A DNA stretch of 64,000 nt. Source: Brotaphodocola faecis (GTDB lineage: Bacteria; Bacillota; Clostridia; Lachnospirales; Lachnospiraceae). Positions 9,274 to 16,745 of this stretch are shown here, piece after piece (the first letter of the stretch is position 1; the number at the start of each line of letters is the position of its first letter). The notes beneath the pieces were generated by a model. It did not search any database and was not told the DNA's origin. It was given only the letters and a program-made list of their open reading frames with translations. The translations under genes and the position numbers were made by a program. The stretch lies in assembly GCF_040096075.1 (NCBI RefSeq), contig NZ_JBBMFJ010000017.1, positions 1 to 64,000 on the forward strand. The letters run 5' to 3'.

Positions 9274-9699
9274 ATGGCATACAACCACGGACGGGAGGAC
9301 AGGAAATGGCGTATCTGGAAAGAAGCGGAGGAAAAGCTGCTGCGTGAGTGCGGCGTTGATGAAGCGACCATTGAGCAGATACGCATGGCGGACAGGGCAG
9401 ACTTCAATTCCAACAGGCGGTTTTACCGATGGACGAATGACGTTGCGGAATATCTTGAGGACATGGCAGGCAGGGAGCGGCAGGCGGAAGTGGGTACGGT
9501 TGCGGAGTTACTGGAAGAGATTGAGAGCGAAAATCTCTATCAAGTATTAGTCACGGTGGACGGGCGTACCTTGAAAATCGTCCTGCTGAAAATGCAGGGG
9601 TATTCCACAAAGGAGATTGCCCCGCTTGTGCATTTGACGACTGGTGCCATCTATGCGAGGTTAGACCATCTGCGGAAGAAGCTGCGGAAAATTTTATAG
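9274..9699 (+). CDS. Sigma-70 region-4-like regulator
   Basis: 141 residues from ATG 9274, behind GGAGGAAG. The C-terminus has LLKMQGYSTKEIAPLVHLTT and an HTH followed by a Lys/Arg-rich tail, typical of sigma region 4. It is the second of a tandem series of paralogous small regulators in this element (8667, 9274, 9783, and a fourth at 16261). The TTG at 9259 overlaps the ribosome site and is rejected as a start. Confidence 0.75.
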   Translation: MAYNHGREDRKWRIWKEAEEKLLRECGVDEATIEQIRMADRADFNSNRRFYRWTNDVAEYLEDMAGRERQAEVGTVAELLEEIESENLYQVLVTVDGRTLKIVLLKMQGYSTKEIAPLVHLTTGAIYARLDHLRKKLRKIL

Positions 9700-9782
9700 C
9701 TTCTAAAACAGCCTGCCATCCTGCGGGCTACTGGGTGAGGGATGGAAATCCCCTCACTCATTTTTTGCAGGAGGACAACAGG

Positions 9783-10257
9783 ATGGCATACAGGGTTAAG
9801 GCATACACGCTTCGGGAGGAATCCACGGAAAGCGGCACAAGGTATTTTATCAGCTTTAAGGACGGGCAGGGCAAATCCCACGAGTTGGAAGTGTCGGAAC
9901 AGTTCTTTATGGAGTTTCGGCAGATGGAGCGCAGGAACAGGAATCTTTTCTAATGGGACGAGCGGCACAGGGAGTTTAACGAGGTATGGGACGAAACCCT
10001 TTACAGACGGGCGTTGCGTGTGCCTAAGAGCCTTGATGAACGCATGGTTGAGGAAGAACGGAATGAAACGCTCTATAAGGCGGTTGGGAGCCTTCCAGAG
10101 ATACAAAGGCGGCGTTTCCTGCTCTACTACGAGTATGAGTTCAATTTTTACCAAATCGCCGCTATGGAGCATTGCACCGCTTCGGCAATACAGAAATCTG
10201 TTGCGATTGCAAAGGAGAAAGTAAAGGCGGAAATTGAAGAAATATCTCCAACCGTGA
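9783..10257 (+). pseudogene. Third sigma-like regulator, nonsense and frameshift mutated
   Basis: The frame starting MAYRVKAYTLREE at 9783 (ribosome site GCAGGAGG) ends at a TAA (9951-9953) where relatives have Gln (NLF-Q-WDERHREF). The same frame resumes immediately with WDERHREFNEVWDETLY and the HTH region. A one-base T insertion near 10233 then shifts the frame and bypasses the expected TGA at 10255-10257, consistent with one extra base in an otherwise 158-codon gene. Two independent lesions indicate a dead gene. Confidence 0.8.
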
Positions 10258-10368
10258 CCGACACCGCCCGAAAAAGAAATCTGTTTTTTATTTGTGTGGG
10301 ATTGGCGGCATTACATACTCTCACTTTTTTCCGTGGGAGTAAATCTATTTTTAAGGAGGTCAACGCCT

Positions 10369-10455
10369 ATGTGCAACGAAAACAAAGACACCGCCCGAAA
10401 GGAGGAAAGCCATGCAGAAGTTACAGACAGTCAACGCCGAAACGCTCCTTTATGA
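10369..10455 (+). CDS. Short ORF ahead of the ATPase gene
   Basis: A 28-codon ORF (MCNENKDTARK...) with a very strong ribosome site (AAGGAGG, 10354-10360). It overlaps the start of the ATPase ORF at 10412 in another frame, suggesting translational coupling. No known function. Confidence 0.45.
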   Translation: MCNENKDTARKEESHAEVTDSQRRNAPL

Positions 10456-10825
10456 ACCGCTTGAGAAACCATCCTTTGTGGTGGACAGCCTTATCCCGAC
10501 AGGCTTATCGCTGTTCTGCGGCTCACAGAAGATAGGCAAAAGCTGGCTCATGCTGAAGCTATGCTTATGCGTGTCGCAGGGAATGCAGCTTGCAGCCACA
10601 AAGGACACTGACCGCCTTTTCTCCATGCTGCCCTACAAGACCCTTGCCTTTTCCAAAATCGAGGGCAGACATGGGACGTATGCGCTGATTGACAAGGGGG
10701 AGAACCGGGACAGGAAGATAAGGAAGCCCCGCCCCTCTATCCGGGCGCAGCTTAAAGCAGACAAGGCAAAGACCGCCCCGAAAAAGGCGGCGGCAAAAAC
10801 AAAAAATCACGATATGGAGGTATGA
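10412..10825 (+). pseudogene. RepA-like AAA ATPase N-terminus fused to another protein's tail
   Basis: Residues 1 to about 63 are the N-terminus of the RecA-like ATPase of Tn1549-type elements, with Walker A GSQKIGKS. The expected continuation (Walker B region) is absent. From about codon 68 the sequence is the Lys/Ala-rich C-terminal tail of a YodL/DUF4316-type element protein (ending KTKNHDMEV). A deletion or rearrangement therefore joined two genes in frame at about 10600-10615. A short further piece of the same ATPase lies reversed at 16640-16695. Ribosome site AAGGAGG precedes ATG 10412. Confidence 0.7.
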
Positions 10826-10827
10826 GC

Positions 10828-11034
10828 ATGATTAGACTGACTGTTGAAGAAACAAACCTTTTGAGCATTTACAACGAGGGCGGCAAGCGGGCTTTGATTG
10901 AGAATGTCAACGCCGCGCTGCCCTACATGGACGCGGATATGCGGGAGCTTGCAAAGCGCACCCTTTCCAAAGTGGACGCTTTGACCGAAGCGGAATTTGC
11001 AGAGCTTCCCATTTACGCCGCTGATGAAGTATGA
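10828..11034 (+). CDS. Transposon-transfer assisting (TTRAP-like) protein
   Basis: A 68-residue acidic protein (MIRLTVEETNLLSIYNEGG...) of the family named transposon-transfer assisting protein, common next to relaxase genes in Clostridial elements; biochemical role unknown. ATG 10828 is preferred (GGAGG nine bases upstream); ATG 10822 overlaps the preceding stop. It overlaps the next gene by four bases (ATGA). Confidence 0.75.
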   Translation: MIRLTVEETNLLSIYNEGGKRALIENVNAALPYMDADMRELAKRTLSKVDALTEAEFAELPIYAADEV

Positions 11035-11396
11035 ACGGGGTTAAGCGGCTGACGCCGCCCCAGAGCCGGAAAGTCAACGCCCTTGTGCGCCGGACGTGCT
11101 GCAATTATGATAACGGGAACTGTATCTTACTGGACGACGGGGACGAGTGCGTTTGTCCGCAGCTCATTTCCTATTCGCTTCTCTGCAAGTGGTTCCGGGC
11201 TGCGGTGCTTCCCGCCGACAGGCTACTCTATGCGGAGCTTTACCAGACAGGGGACAAGAAGAAGTGTACCGAGTGCGGCGCGTTCTTTGCGTCAACCTCT
11301 AACAGTGTCAAATACTGCCCCGTCTGCCGGAAGCGTATCACCCGCAGACAAGCTGCCGAGCGCATGAGGAAAAGACGCACCCCTGTTACGCAGTAG
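11031..11396 (+). CDS. Cysteine-rich VLP-domain protein
   Basis: 121 residues. An N-terminal Cys cluster (RRTCCNYDNGNC, DDGDECVCPQ) is followed by a CxxC zinc ribbon (CTECGAFF, CPVC) and a basic tail. This is the Cys-rich VLP family found in Tn1549-like elements between TTRAP and relaxase genes. Function unknown; probably a nucleic-acid-binding protein. The stop codon lies in the 112-bp repeat that follows. Confidence 0.75.
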   Translation: MNGVKRLTPPQSRKVNALVRRTCCNYDNGNCILLDDGDECVCPQLISYSLLCKWFRAAVLPADRLLYAELYQTGDKKKCTECGAFFASTSNSVKYCPVCRKRITRRQAAERMRKRRTPVTQ

Positions 11397-11496
11397 GTGC
11401 GGAAAATCCCTTGATTTACAGGGCTTTCCGGGCGTGAAAATCGGATAGGCGATACTTTATACCTTTACCCCCGAAAATGGCGTTCTACTGCGTAAC
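11385..11496. repeat. 112-bp inverted element, copy A
   Basis: The segment is bounded by perfect 12-bp inverted ends (GTTACGCAGTAG and CTACTGCGTAAC). Its reverse complement aligns over the same 112-bp length with 18517-18628, sharing the ends and internal blocks TTTCGGGGG, AAGGTATAAA and CGCCCG. The two copies bracket the mobilisation module in opposite orientation. Confidence 0.8.
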
Positions 11497-11523
11497 ATTC
11501 ACGAAAACAGCACCCATAAAAAG

Positions 11524-11572
11524 ACAGGGCGCGGAAGTCATATACTGGCTTCCGCGCCCTGTTCTTTTTTTG
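11524..11572 (+). terminator. Bidirectional terminator between converging operons
   Basis: A perfect 14-bp stem (ACAGGGCGCGGAAG with CTTCCGCGCCCTGT) has T-runs on both strands. It separates the Cys-rich VLP gene from the converging minus-strand regulator. Confidence 0.9.
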
Positions 11573-11573
11573 C

Positions 11574-11825
11574 CTATCTGACATTTCCCTTTTCCATTTC
11601 TTCAAGCGGGAACTGCGGGAGGGCTTCTATCAGCTTCTTTGTGATAGACTGGCGCATATCTTCGTTGATTTCCTGTTTCGTGCTTCCGTCTGGCTGTCTG
11701 ACCGCTACCGTCGATAGCCTGTCGATTTCGTCCTTGTAGCAATCCACGACTTTCTCCACCGCCCATTTCTCCCCGGCAACGGCGGCGCGTATGGTTTCAT
11801 ATTCCGGCATTTTCTGGTTTTCCAT
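11574..11825 (-). CDS. HTH-type conjugative-transposon regulator (Tn916 orf8-like)
   Basis: 83 residues starting MENQKMPEYETIRAAVAGEKWA, chosen because GAGGAG lies nine bases upstream. The pattern of two helical halves (VVDCYKDEIDRLST and the C-terminal RQSITKKLIEAL) matches the HTH_16-type protein of Tn916 relatives. It is the last gene of the minus-strand mobC-relaxase set. Confidence 0.7.
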   Translation of the reverse strand: MENQKMPEYETIRAAVAGEKWAVEKVVDCYKDEIDRLSTVAVRQPDGSTKQEINEDMRQSITKKLIEALPQFPLEEMEKGNVR

Positions 11826-11888
11826 GCTCAACGCTCCTCTGCTTTTTGATAGCCCTATCATAGCACAGCGGCGGGGATTTTGCTATCC

Positions 11889-13235
11889 TTATCCGCGTTC
11901 TGTTTCCTTTTCCCGTTCCGGCTGTCTGTCTGCCTGTAAAATGCTGTCAATGTTCTGCTTGATAATATCATATTCCCGGACTTTCTTTTTCAATTTTCCA
12001 TAGTCGGCGTAAAGGGCTTCTTTCTGCGCTTGGAGGGCTTCATACTCCGATTGCAGCGCGGCGAGGTTCGGGAGCTTCGCAATGCCCGCCGCTTTCAGTG
12101 ACCTTACGGCGGCTTCATGGAGGATAATTGCCTGTTCCTGTCCGGCGCGGTACTTCTCCCTGTTCCTTGCCTTGCGGTATGCGTCATAGACAGGCTTTGT
12201 CTTTTGATAGGTGGAAACATTCTTGATAAGCACCGCCATTTCCGCAAGCCGCTTTTCGGCGTTCTTCAATGCGTCTGCCGCCTGTCCGCTTTCCGCTGCC
12301 ATTTCCTCAATCCGGCTGACTAAATCCGCGTACTGCTCAATCTTATGTTCCGTCAAGAAATTCATTGTTTTAGCTGCCTGTTTCAGATTGTGGATTTTCG
12401 CCCACTGTTCATAGCCCTTACTCTGCGCTGCCTTGATACTGTTCTCAATGTCGATAAGCAGCGACACGCCGCGCTGCTCTCTGGGAGCTTTCGCCACCTT
12501 TGTCCGTCTGCCCGCTATCCGTTCCCTTACGGCTTCCTCTGTATAGTCTGCGCCGAGGGTTTTAAGGCGGGTGAAGCGTTCCTGTCCGGGGGCGCGGCAT
12601 GATACATATTTCCCCGGCTTTATCTCATAGCCCGCCGCCTGTAACCGCGTTAGCAATTCCTCAAAACTGGAAACTTGGGGGATAAGCGCGTCAACAGTGG
12701 TTTTCAGCTTGCCTTTCCAACTTGTACCCGTCTTTTCTGCCTGGTACTCCGCATAGCTCTTTCCCTTGCTGCCCTTGCCGGGGACGACAACGGACAAGCC
12801 ATTTTCCCGGCACAGCTTGTCGCTCATGTTCCGTATGCCGTAATAGCTCCTTTTGTTGGAATTGTATTTATGGTGGTCTACAAAGTTCACCGCGCAAAAA
12901 ATGATATGGTTATGGACGTGTCCTTTGTCAATGTGCGTCGTGAGTACATACTCATGCTGCCCCTTTGTTACCGCGTCGGCAAGCTGCTTTCCGATTTCAT
13001 GGGCTTTCTGATAATCGACTTCCCCCGGCTCAAAGGACTGTATCAGATGAAAGGCTAAATTGTTCCCCTTTTGGAGTGCTTGCGACAGGGTATATTCAAA
13101 CTCAATATCTGCCGTTTCATAGGAGCAACCGAAAGAGGACACAAGCATTTTCCCGTCCGTCTTGTCCGGGTTTTCGATATAGTCAAGGGCTTTGCTTAGA
13201 GTGCTTTTAATAGGCTTAATCTTTGTAACCGCCAT
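11889..13235 (-). CDS. MobP-type relaxase
   Basis: 448 residues. The N-terminus MAVTKIKPIKSTLSKALDYIENP holds the catalytic Tyr region. The HUH metal motif is THIDKGHVHNHII (about residues 100-112). A long coiled-coil C-terminus follows, typical of relaxases in Clostridial mobilisable elements. It would nick oriT and carry the strand during transfer. Its start overlaps mobC by 40 bases. Full-length and apparently intact, in contrast with many neighbours. Confidence 0.9.
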   Translation of the reverse strand: MAVTKIKPIKSTLSKALDYIENPDKTDGKMLVSSFGCSYETADIEFEYTLSQALQKGNNLAFHLIQSFEPGEVDYQKAHEIGKQLADAVTKGQHEYVLTTHIDKGHVHNHIIFCAVNFVDHHKYNSNKRSYYGIRNMSDKLCRENGLSVVVPGKGSKGKSYAEYQAEKTGTSWKGKLKTTVDALIPQVSSFEELLTRLQAAGYEIKPGKYVSCRAPGQERFTRLKTLGADYTEEAVRERIAGRRTKVAKAPREQRGVSLLIDIENSIKAAQSKGYEQWAKIHNLKQAAKTMNFLTEHKIEQYADLVSRIEEMAAESGQAADALKNAEKRLAEMAVLIKNVSTYQKTKPVYDAYRKARNREKYRAGQEQAIILHEAAVRSLKAAGIAKLPNLAALQSEYEALQAQKEALYADYGKLKKKVREYDIIKQNIDSILQADRQPEREKETERG

Positions 13236-13525
13236 ATCTCCGCAAGCACCCCCTTTATTTCCTCTATGTCCTCTTGGTATGCGTTCCCCGTCGCGTTTAC
13301 GCGGCGTGCTATCTGGTTGACGTTGACACCGATTTTCTGTATCTCTGCGGTCATAGCCTTTATATCGGCGTGGTCTATCTGAATGATATACCCGTCAATG
13401 GCAATCTTCCGCAGATACGCCGCCATGTTCCGGGTGGGTACGAGCTTCATTTTTTCCAGTATTAAATCCCGTTCCGCTTCCGTCACTCTGAATTTGATTT
13501 GCACTGTCCTTTTGCGTCCGTCCAT
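13196..13525 (-). CDS. mobC: MobC relaxosome accessory protein
   Basis: 109 residues from MDGRKRTVQIKFRVTEAERD. An N-terminal ribbon-helix-helix segment is followed by the MobC signature GVNVNQIARRVNATGN. It binds near oriT and helps the relaxase open the strand. ATG 13525 follows AAAGGAGCG, so longer starts are rejected. Confidence 0.9.
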   Translation of the reverse strand: MDGRKRTVQIKFRVTEAERDLILEKMKLVPTRNMAAYLRKIAIDGYIIQIDHADIKAMTAEIQKIGVNVNQIARRVNATGNAYQEDIEEIKGVLAEIWRLQRLSLLKAL

Positions 13526-13564
13526 GTGTTCGCTCCTTTCCTTTCCGTTCCGAGGGTTTGGGAC

Positions 13565-13660
13565 ACTTCCCAACAAGCAATTTTCAACCGACGCGCCGCA
13601 GCGCGGGAGGGCGAAAATACGGAAGTGGTACCCGCTTCCTATGCTTGCTACGAATGTTTT
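13565..13660 (-). other. Candidate origin of transfer
   Basis: Upstream of mobC, where oriT usually lies, are nested inverted repeats: GGAAG/CTTCC around GTGGTACCCG (13621-13639), CGCGC/GCGCG (13592-13605), and CAAGCA/TGCTTG at the flanks. No nic site was identified, so this is a positional and structural guess. Confidence 0.35.
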
Positions 13661-13792
13661 TATCCTTTAGGCTCTTATCACCTACTACGGAGAAAAAGCG
13701 ATTTTGCCAAACTTACGCAAAAGAAAAACGCTGCAACCTCAAAAAAGATTACAACGCTTTCTAAATCCTGTTCAGTTTTAAGTCGGACATTC

Positions 13793-14146
13793 CTATTCGC
13801 CCTCTTTTTCGACTTCGGAAATCTCCTTTGCCGTTGCGGTTACAATCCGTATGCCTGTATCGCTCATACCGTCAAGAAGCGCGTCAAGCTGCCGCCGCTG
13901 CGTGTTCTTCTCCGGCGGCGTTTCTAAAAGGAATTGGTCTACGGATATATGGTAACGCTGTATCAGCTCAAAGAATATCTGTAAACTTGGGTGCTGCCCC
14001 TTGTTCTCAATGTTCGCAAGGTAGCGCGGCGAGATAAACATTTCGTCGCCTACTTTCTTGCGGCTCTCCTTGCATCCCTCACGCGCTGCCTTTATCGCTG
14101 CCCCAAAAGCCTTAAAGTCGTATCGTGGTACTGGTCTTTTTGCCAT
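13793..14146 (-). CDS. XRE-family repressor
   Basis: 117 residues with a Cro/C1 HTH (EMFISPRYLANIENKGQHPS) and a C-terminal helical part. It is transcribed divergently from the leader-KTR-methylase cassette and upstream of mobC, so it probably controls the mobilisation genes and may bind the intergenic region 14147-14290. The regulatory targets are inferred. Confidence 0.85.
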   Translation of the reverse strand: MAKRPVPRYDFKAFGAAIKAAREGCKESRKKVGDEMFISPRYLANIENKGQHPSLQIFFELIQRYHISVDQFLLETPPEKNTQRRQLDALLDGMSDTGIRIVTATAKEISEVEKEGE

Positions 14147-14242
14147 AGTTATTCACCCTATTACATTTTACTGTTCCCCTTTCTTCTTGGATATGTCTAC
14201 GTAGTTCTATCAGTTAGCCAAAATAATTCATATATATATATG

Positions 14243-14270
14243 TTGACAACAAGCTGCTTTTGTATATAAT
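14243..14270 (+). promoter_or_regulatory. Promoter of the leader-KTR-methylase cassette
   Basis: TTGACA (14243-14248), 16-bp spacer and TATAAT (14265-14270), within a very AT-rich stretch. Transcription would start about 20 bases before the leader peptide. Confidence 0.85.
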
Positions 14271-14295
14271 ATTATATAAAAGGGGGGGAATGTTT

Positions 14296-14322
14296 ATGTT
14301 ACATAGCATGCGTATTCGATAA
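14296..14322 (+). CDS. Leader peptide MLHSMRIR (ErmD-leader-like)
   Basis: An eight-codon ORF behind a G-rich ribosome site (AGGGGGGG, 14281-14288); an in-frame ATG at 14290 would add two residues. The sequence resembles the start of the ErmD leader (MTHSMRLR), whose Arg-x-Arg motif makes macrolide- or ketolide-bound ribosomes stall. Its codons pair with 14374-14395, so a stalled ribosome would alter folding of the leader RNA. Confidence 0.75.
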   Translation: MLHSMRIR

Positions 14323-14511
14323 GCATTGAAATCAAAAAAGATTTTTCCCATTTTCAATATGGGCTTTTTTGTCATGCTTATTTTGCGTATGCTATACAAC
14401 AAAACTAACGACGTATAGACATAGTATAAAAACTATGCCTTAATTTTGTTGTAGTATTATATGTATAAATGCAGGTCAATGCTCATGTTGAGAATTGACC
14501 TGCATTTTTTT
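14302..14511 (+). promoter_or_regulatory. Attenuator of the RlmN/Cfr-like cassette
   Basis: The leader-peptide strand ATAGCATGCG..ATAAGCAT pairs with ATGCTTAT..GCGTATGCTAT (14374-14395). Between them a short CCCAT/ATGGG hairpin is followed by C and six T (14347-14370). A further CATAGT/ACTATG hairpin lies at about 14420. The last element is a perfect 13-bp stem (14468-14480 with 14494-14506) running into seven T, ending 20 bases before the KTR start. The arrangement parallels the tet(O) leader at 5787-5998. Confidence 0.75.
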
Positions 14512-14530
14512 GCGCAAAAGGAGAAATATT

Positions 14531-14710
14531 ATGCTTGAAAAATATTGGATAAAATGTCCAATTTGTAACGGAAAGACGAGGGTTCAAGTATTTTATAATA
14601 CGGTATTAAGAAATTTTCCTCTTTTCTGCCCTAAATGTAAATTAACGCATATCGTTGATGTTGAAAAACTAGAAATCATAATCAAAAACTCTGAAAAACA
14701 AACTTTTTAA
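14531..14710 (+). CDS. Second cysteine-rich KTR-domain protein
   Basis: 59 residues from ATG 14531 (AAAGGAG upstream). MLEKYWIKCPICNGKTRVQV and LFCPKCKLTH show the two CPxC pairs and the Lys-Thr-Arg motif of the family. It is a clear paralogue of the protein after tet(O), but here it precedes its resistance-like partner, and its C-terminus differs (KNSEKQTF). It lies 23 bases before the methylase, in the same transcript. Function unknown. Confidence 0.8.
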   Translation: MLEKYWIKCPICNGKTRVQVFYNTVLRNFPLFCPKCKLTHIVDVEKLEIIIKNSEKQTF

Positions 14711-14733
14711 TTTTGAAAAGGAAGGATATTTAA

Positions 14734-15723
14734 ATGAAACACTTACCTAAAAGTACACCTACGGAAATATTGAATGACCCATACGGATTTACTTACAAAG
14801 AAATGTCGGAAGTAATTGGAGAGGATAAAGCAAGAGCCTTATATACGGAATTGTATAAACAGCCATTTCACAAAGAAAATCTATCAATATCAACAAAAAA
14901 AGTCTATAAAAGTAGCGATACTGAAAAGTATGTTTATGAATTGAAAGATAACAGGTATATTGAAACGGTTTTTATTAAACGGCGAGATGGTGGGACTGTT
15001 TGCGTAAGTACGCAAGTTGGTTGTTCTGTTGGCTGTATTTTTTGTGAGTCCGGACGCAATGGTTTTGTTCGTAATCTAACACCGTCTGAAATTGTGCAGC
15101 AGGTTGTATTGATACGTCAAAAAGTAAATCGTATCGTTTTTATGGGAATGGGAGAACCTTTATTCAATTACGACAACTTGATTGCAGCAATCCATATTCT
15201 TCGAGATAGAAATGGACTTAACTTTCCAACCGACGGCATTACCGTATCAACAGTTGGTCCAGTTAATCAATTAAAAAAATTGCGCGAAGAACATCTAAAA
15301 ATTCAGTTGACAATATCTTTACATGCAGCAACACAGGCTGCGAGAAACTGTATCATTCCTCATATGCACATGTACGCTATTGAAGATGTTGTTAAGCAAG
15401 CATTGTCCTATTCTCAAAGGCATAATCGAAAAGTGGTATTTGCGTATTTGCTTTTACCAGGTATAAATGACCGTTCCTCAGATATAAGGCAACTTGCAAA
15501 ATGGTTTAAGGGCAAAAATGTTATGATTAACGTGCTGCAATACAACCCGACGAGTAATTCAAAAATTAGAGCACCACAAAAACAAGAAATGGTTGCGTTC
15601 AAACATCAATTAGAGCAAACAGGACTTGAAGTTACCATGAGAGTTTCTCATGGTAGAGAGATTAAAGCAGCTTGTGGACAGTTAGCTAATACATATAATA
15701 AAGCCAAAAAACAACAGAAATAA
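14734..15723 (+). CDS. Radical-SAM 23S rRNA methylase of the RlmN/Cfr family
   Basis: 329 residues. The 4Fe-4S motif is C97-x3-C101-x2-C104. The two catalytic cysteines expected for RlmN/Cfr are at C90 (in TVCVSTQVGC) and C314 (in AACGQL). A SAM-binding GMGEP is at 138-142. These enzymes methylate A2503 of 23S rRNA, at C2 (RlmN) or C8 (Cfr, giving resistance to phenicols, lincosamides, oxazolidinones, pleuromutilins and streptogramin A). The N-terminal domain is short, and the cluster loop reads FCESG instead of the usual FCATG. Mobile location and an ErmD-type leader favour a resistance role, but C2 versus C8 activity cannot be told by eye. Confidence 0.8.
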   Translation: MKHLPKSTPTEILNDPYGFTYKEMSEVIGEDKARALYTELYKQPFHKENLSISTKKVYKSSDTEKYVYELKDNRYIETVFIKRRDGGTVCVSTQVGCSVGCIFCESGRNGFVRNLTPSEIVQQVVLIRQKVNRIVFMGMGEPLFNYDNLIAAIHILRDRNGLNFPTDGITVSTVGPVNQLKKLREEHLKIQLTISLHAATQAARNCIIPHMHMYAIEDVVKQALSYSQRHNRKVVFAYLLLPGINDRSSDIRQLAKWFKGKNVMINVLQYNPTSNSKIRAPQKQEMVAFKHQLEQTGLEVTMRVSHGREIKAACGQLANTYNKAKKQQK

Positions 15724-15731
15724 TTTAATTA

Positions 15732-15764
15732 AAAGAGCCAGACGCACAGACGCAGAGCCGATAA
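15732..15764 (+). pseudogene. Residual C-terminal coding tail of a KTR gene
   Basis: Eleven codons read KEPDAQTQSR and stop, the typical C-terminal end of Tn916-type KTR proteins (EPDAKTQSR). The tail stands alone behind the methylase gene. It appears left over when the methylase replaced or displaced the body of a KTR gene at this site. Confidence 0.7.
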
Positions 15765-15803
15765 TATGCAGTTTGAAATACTGCTGTTATCGGCTCTTTT
15801 TTG
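15754..15803 (+). terminator. Terminator of the methylase cassette
   Basis: AGAGCCGATAA pairs with TTATCGGCTCT and is followed by six T. It has the same stem core as the tet(O) cassette terminator (8185-8231). Confidence 0.9.
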
Positions 15804-15973
15804 ATTTTAATTTGTGCCCCTAATAACCATATTGGAGCAAAATCAGAACTGTTGCTTGTCGTTCTTTGATTTCCGCAGCAGCTTTGAAAAATCAAAGCCG
15901 CCGTTTCTTTTTATCTTCTAATGAAATGACGCGGTATCACTGTTGAAATCGGCGGCTAAAGGAGGTAGCCGCC

Positions 15974-16159
15974 ATGAAGCAAAAAGCATATCGACAAAAT
16001 CCGACAGTTATTGACTTATCAAAAAAAGCCCGCCCACCACCGGGGGAAACTACGCTTATATATATGAACTGTCTAATCATCTGGATACTGCTTACAATGC
16101 CTATGCGCCCGTCCGGGCTTTTCGGACGGGCGCATTTTGTACGTTCAAAAAATTTTTGA
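15974..16159 (+). CDS. Short ORF with strong ribosome site, unknown
   Basis: 61 codons (MKQKAYRQNPTVIDLSKKARPPP...) behind AAAGGAGGTAGCC. The basic, Pro-rich first half looks like real element coding sequence; the second half runs into the terminator stem at 16104-16134 and is probably out of frame with the ancestor. I do not recognise the product; probably a truncated or frameshifted element gene. Confidence 0.4.
   Translation: MKQKAYRQNPTVIDLSKKARPPPGETTLIYMNCLIIWILLTMPMRPSGLFGRAHFVRSKNF
16104..16140 (+). terminator. Strong terminator within the element
   Basis: A perfect 12-bp stem (TGCGCCCGTCCG with CGGACGGGCGCA) followed by TTTTGT. Confidence 0.8.
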
Positions 16160-16639
16160 AGAAATTTCAAAAAATCTTCGGCGTTTTTGAAAAACGCCGT
16201 ATTGCCCCGCGAAAAGGGGGGAAGCACCACCAACTTTCCAACGAGAAAGGAGGTGAGAATGTGGAACCTAATAGCAGGGAGTTTTACAAACAGTGTGCTT
16301 TTCAGAAGTTTTGTAATACGGTATTGCACAATGAAGCTTGCGACACCCATAGAGAACTTCGCAGACACAAGGCAAAGGAAGTGACCTTTTCCGACATGAC
16401 CTTAGACGAAGCGCGGCAGCTTCATACGTTTGATGAATATTTCAAACGTGAAGCCGCCGAAACCGTCTTTGAGAAAGCCGGGAAGAAAATCACGCCAAAG
16501 CTGCTTCTTGAAGCAATCCGTACTTTGCCGGAAGAAAAGCGCAAAGCCATATTGCTGTATTACTTCGAGGGAATGAACGATACCGAGATTGCGGAGCTGT
16601 TCAACACGTCGAGAAGCACGATACAGTACAGGCGGACAA

Positions 16640-16695
16640 CGTGTCCTCAAGGCAGAGGTAAAGCACATCGCCCTCCATTGTCGGCATATCCCATA
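16640..16695 (-). pseudogene. Internal fragment of the RepA-like ATPase
   Basis: One minus-strand frame reads DMPTMEGDVLYLCLEDTLS, the Walker B neighbourhood of the element ATPase whose N-terminus is at 10412-10600 on the plus strand. The fragment is bounded by the sigma-like gene on one side and the VirD4 start on the other. Confidence 0.6.
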
Positions 16696-16696
16696 A

Positions 16697-16745
16697 AGGG
16701 ATACGGGAGATTTAGGATAAGCAGCTTCTTGATTTCCGGCTTCAT
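16697..16745 (-). pseudogene. Start of a VirD4/TraG-type coupling protein gene
   Basis: ATG 16745 overlaps the pcfB stop (ATGA). The first 16 codons read MKPEIKKLLILNLPYP, the first membrane segment start of VirD4-like coupling proteins that normally follow pcfB. The gene is then lost at a junction. Confidence 0.6.

Noticed and set aside
16156..16260. Longer start for the sigma-like gene at 16156
   Set aside because: The GTG at 16261 has a perfect AAAGGAGGTGAG site; the upstream extension is basic leader with no similarity.
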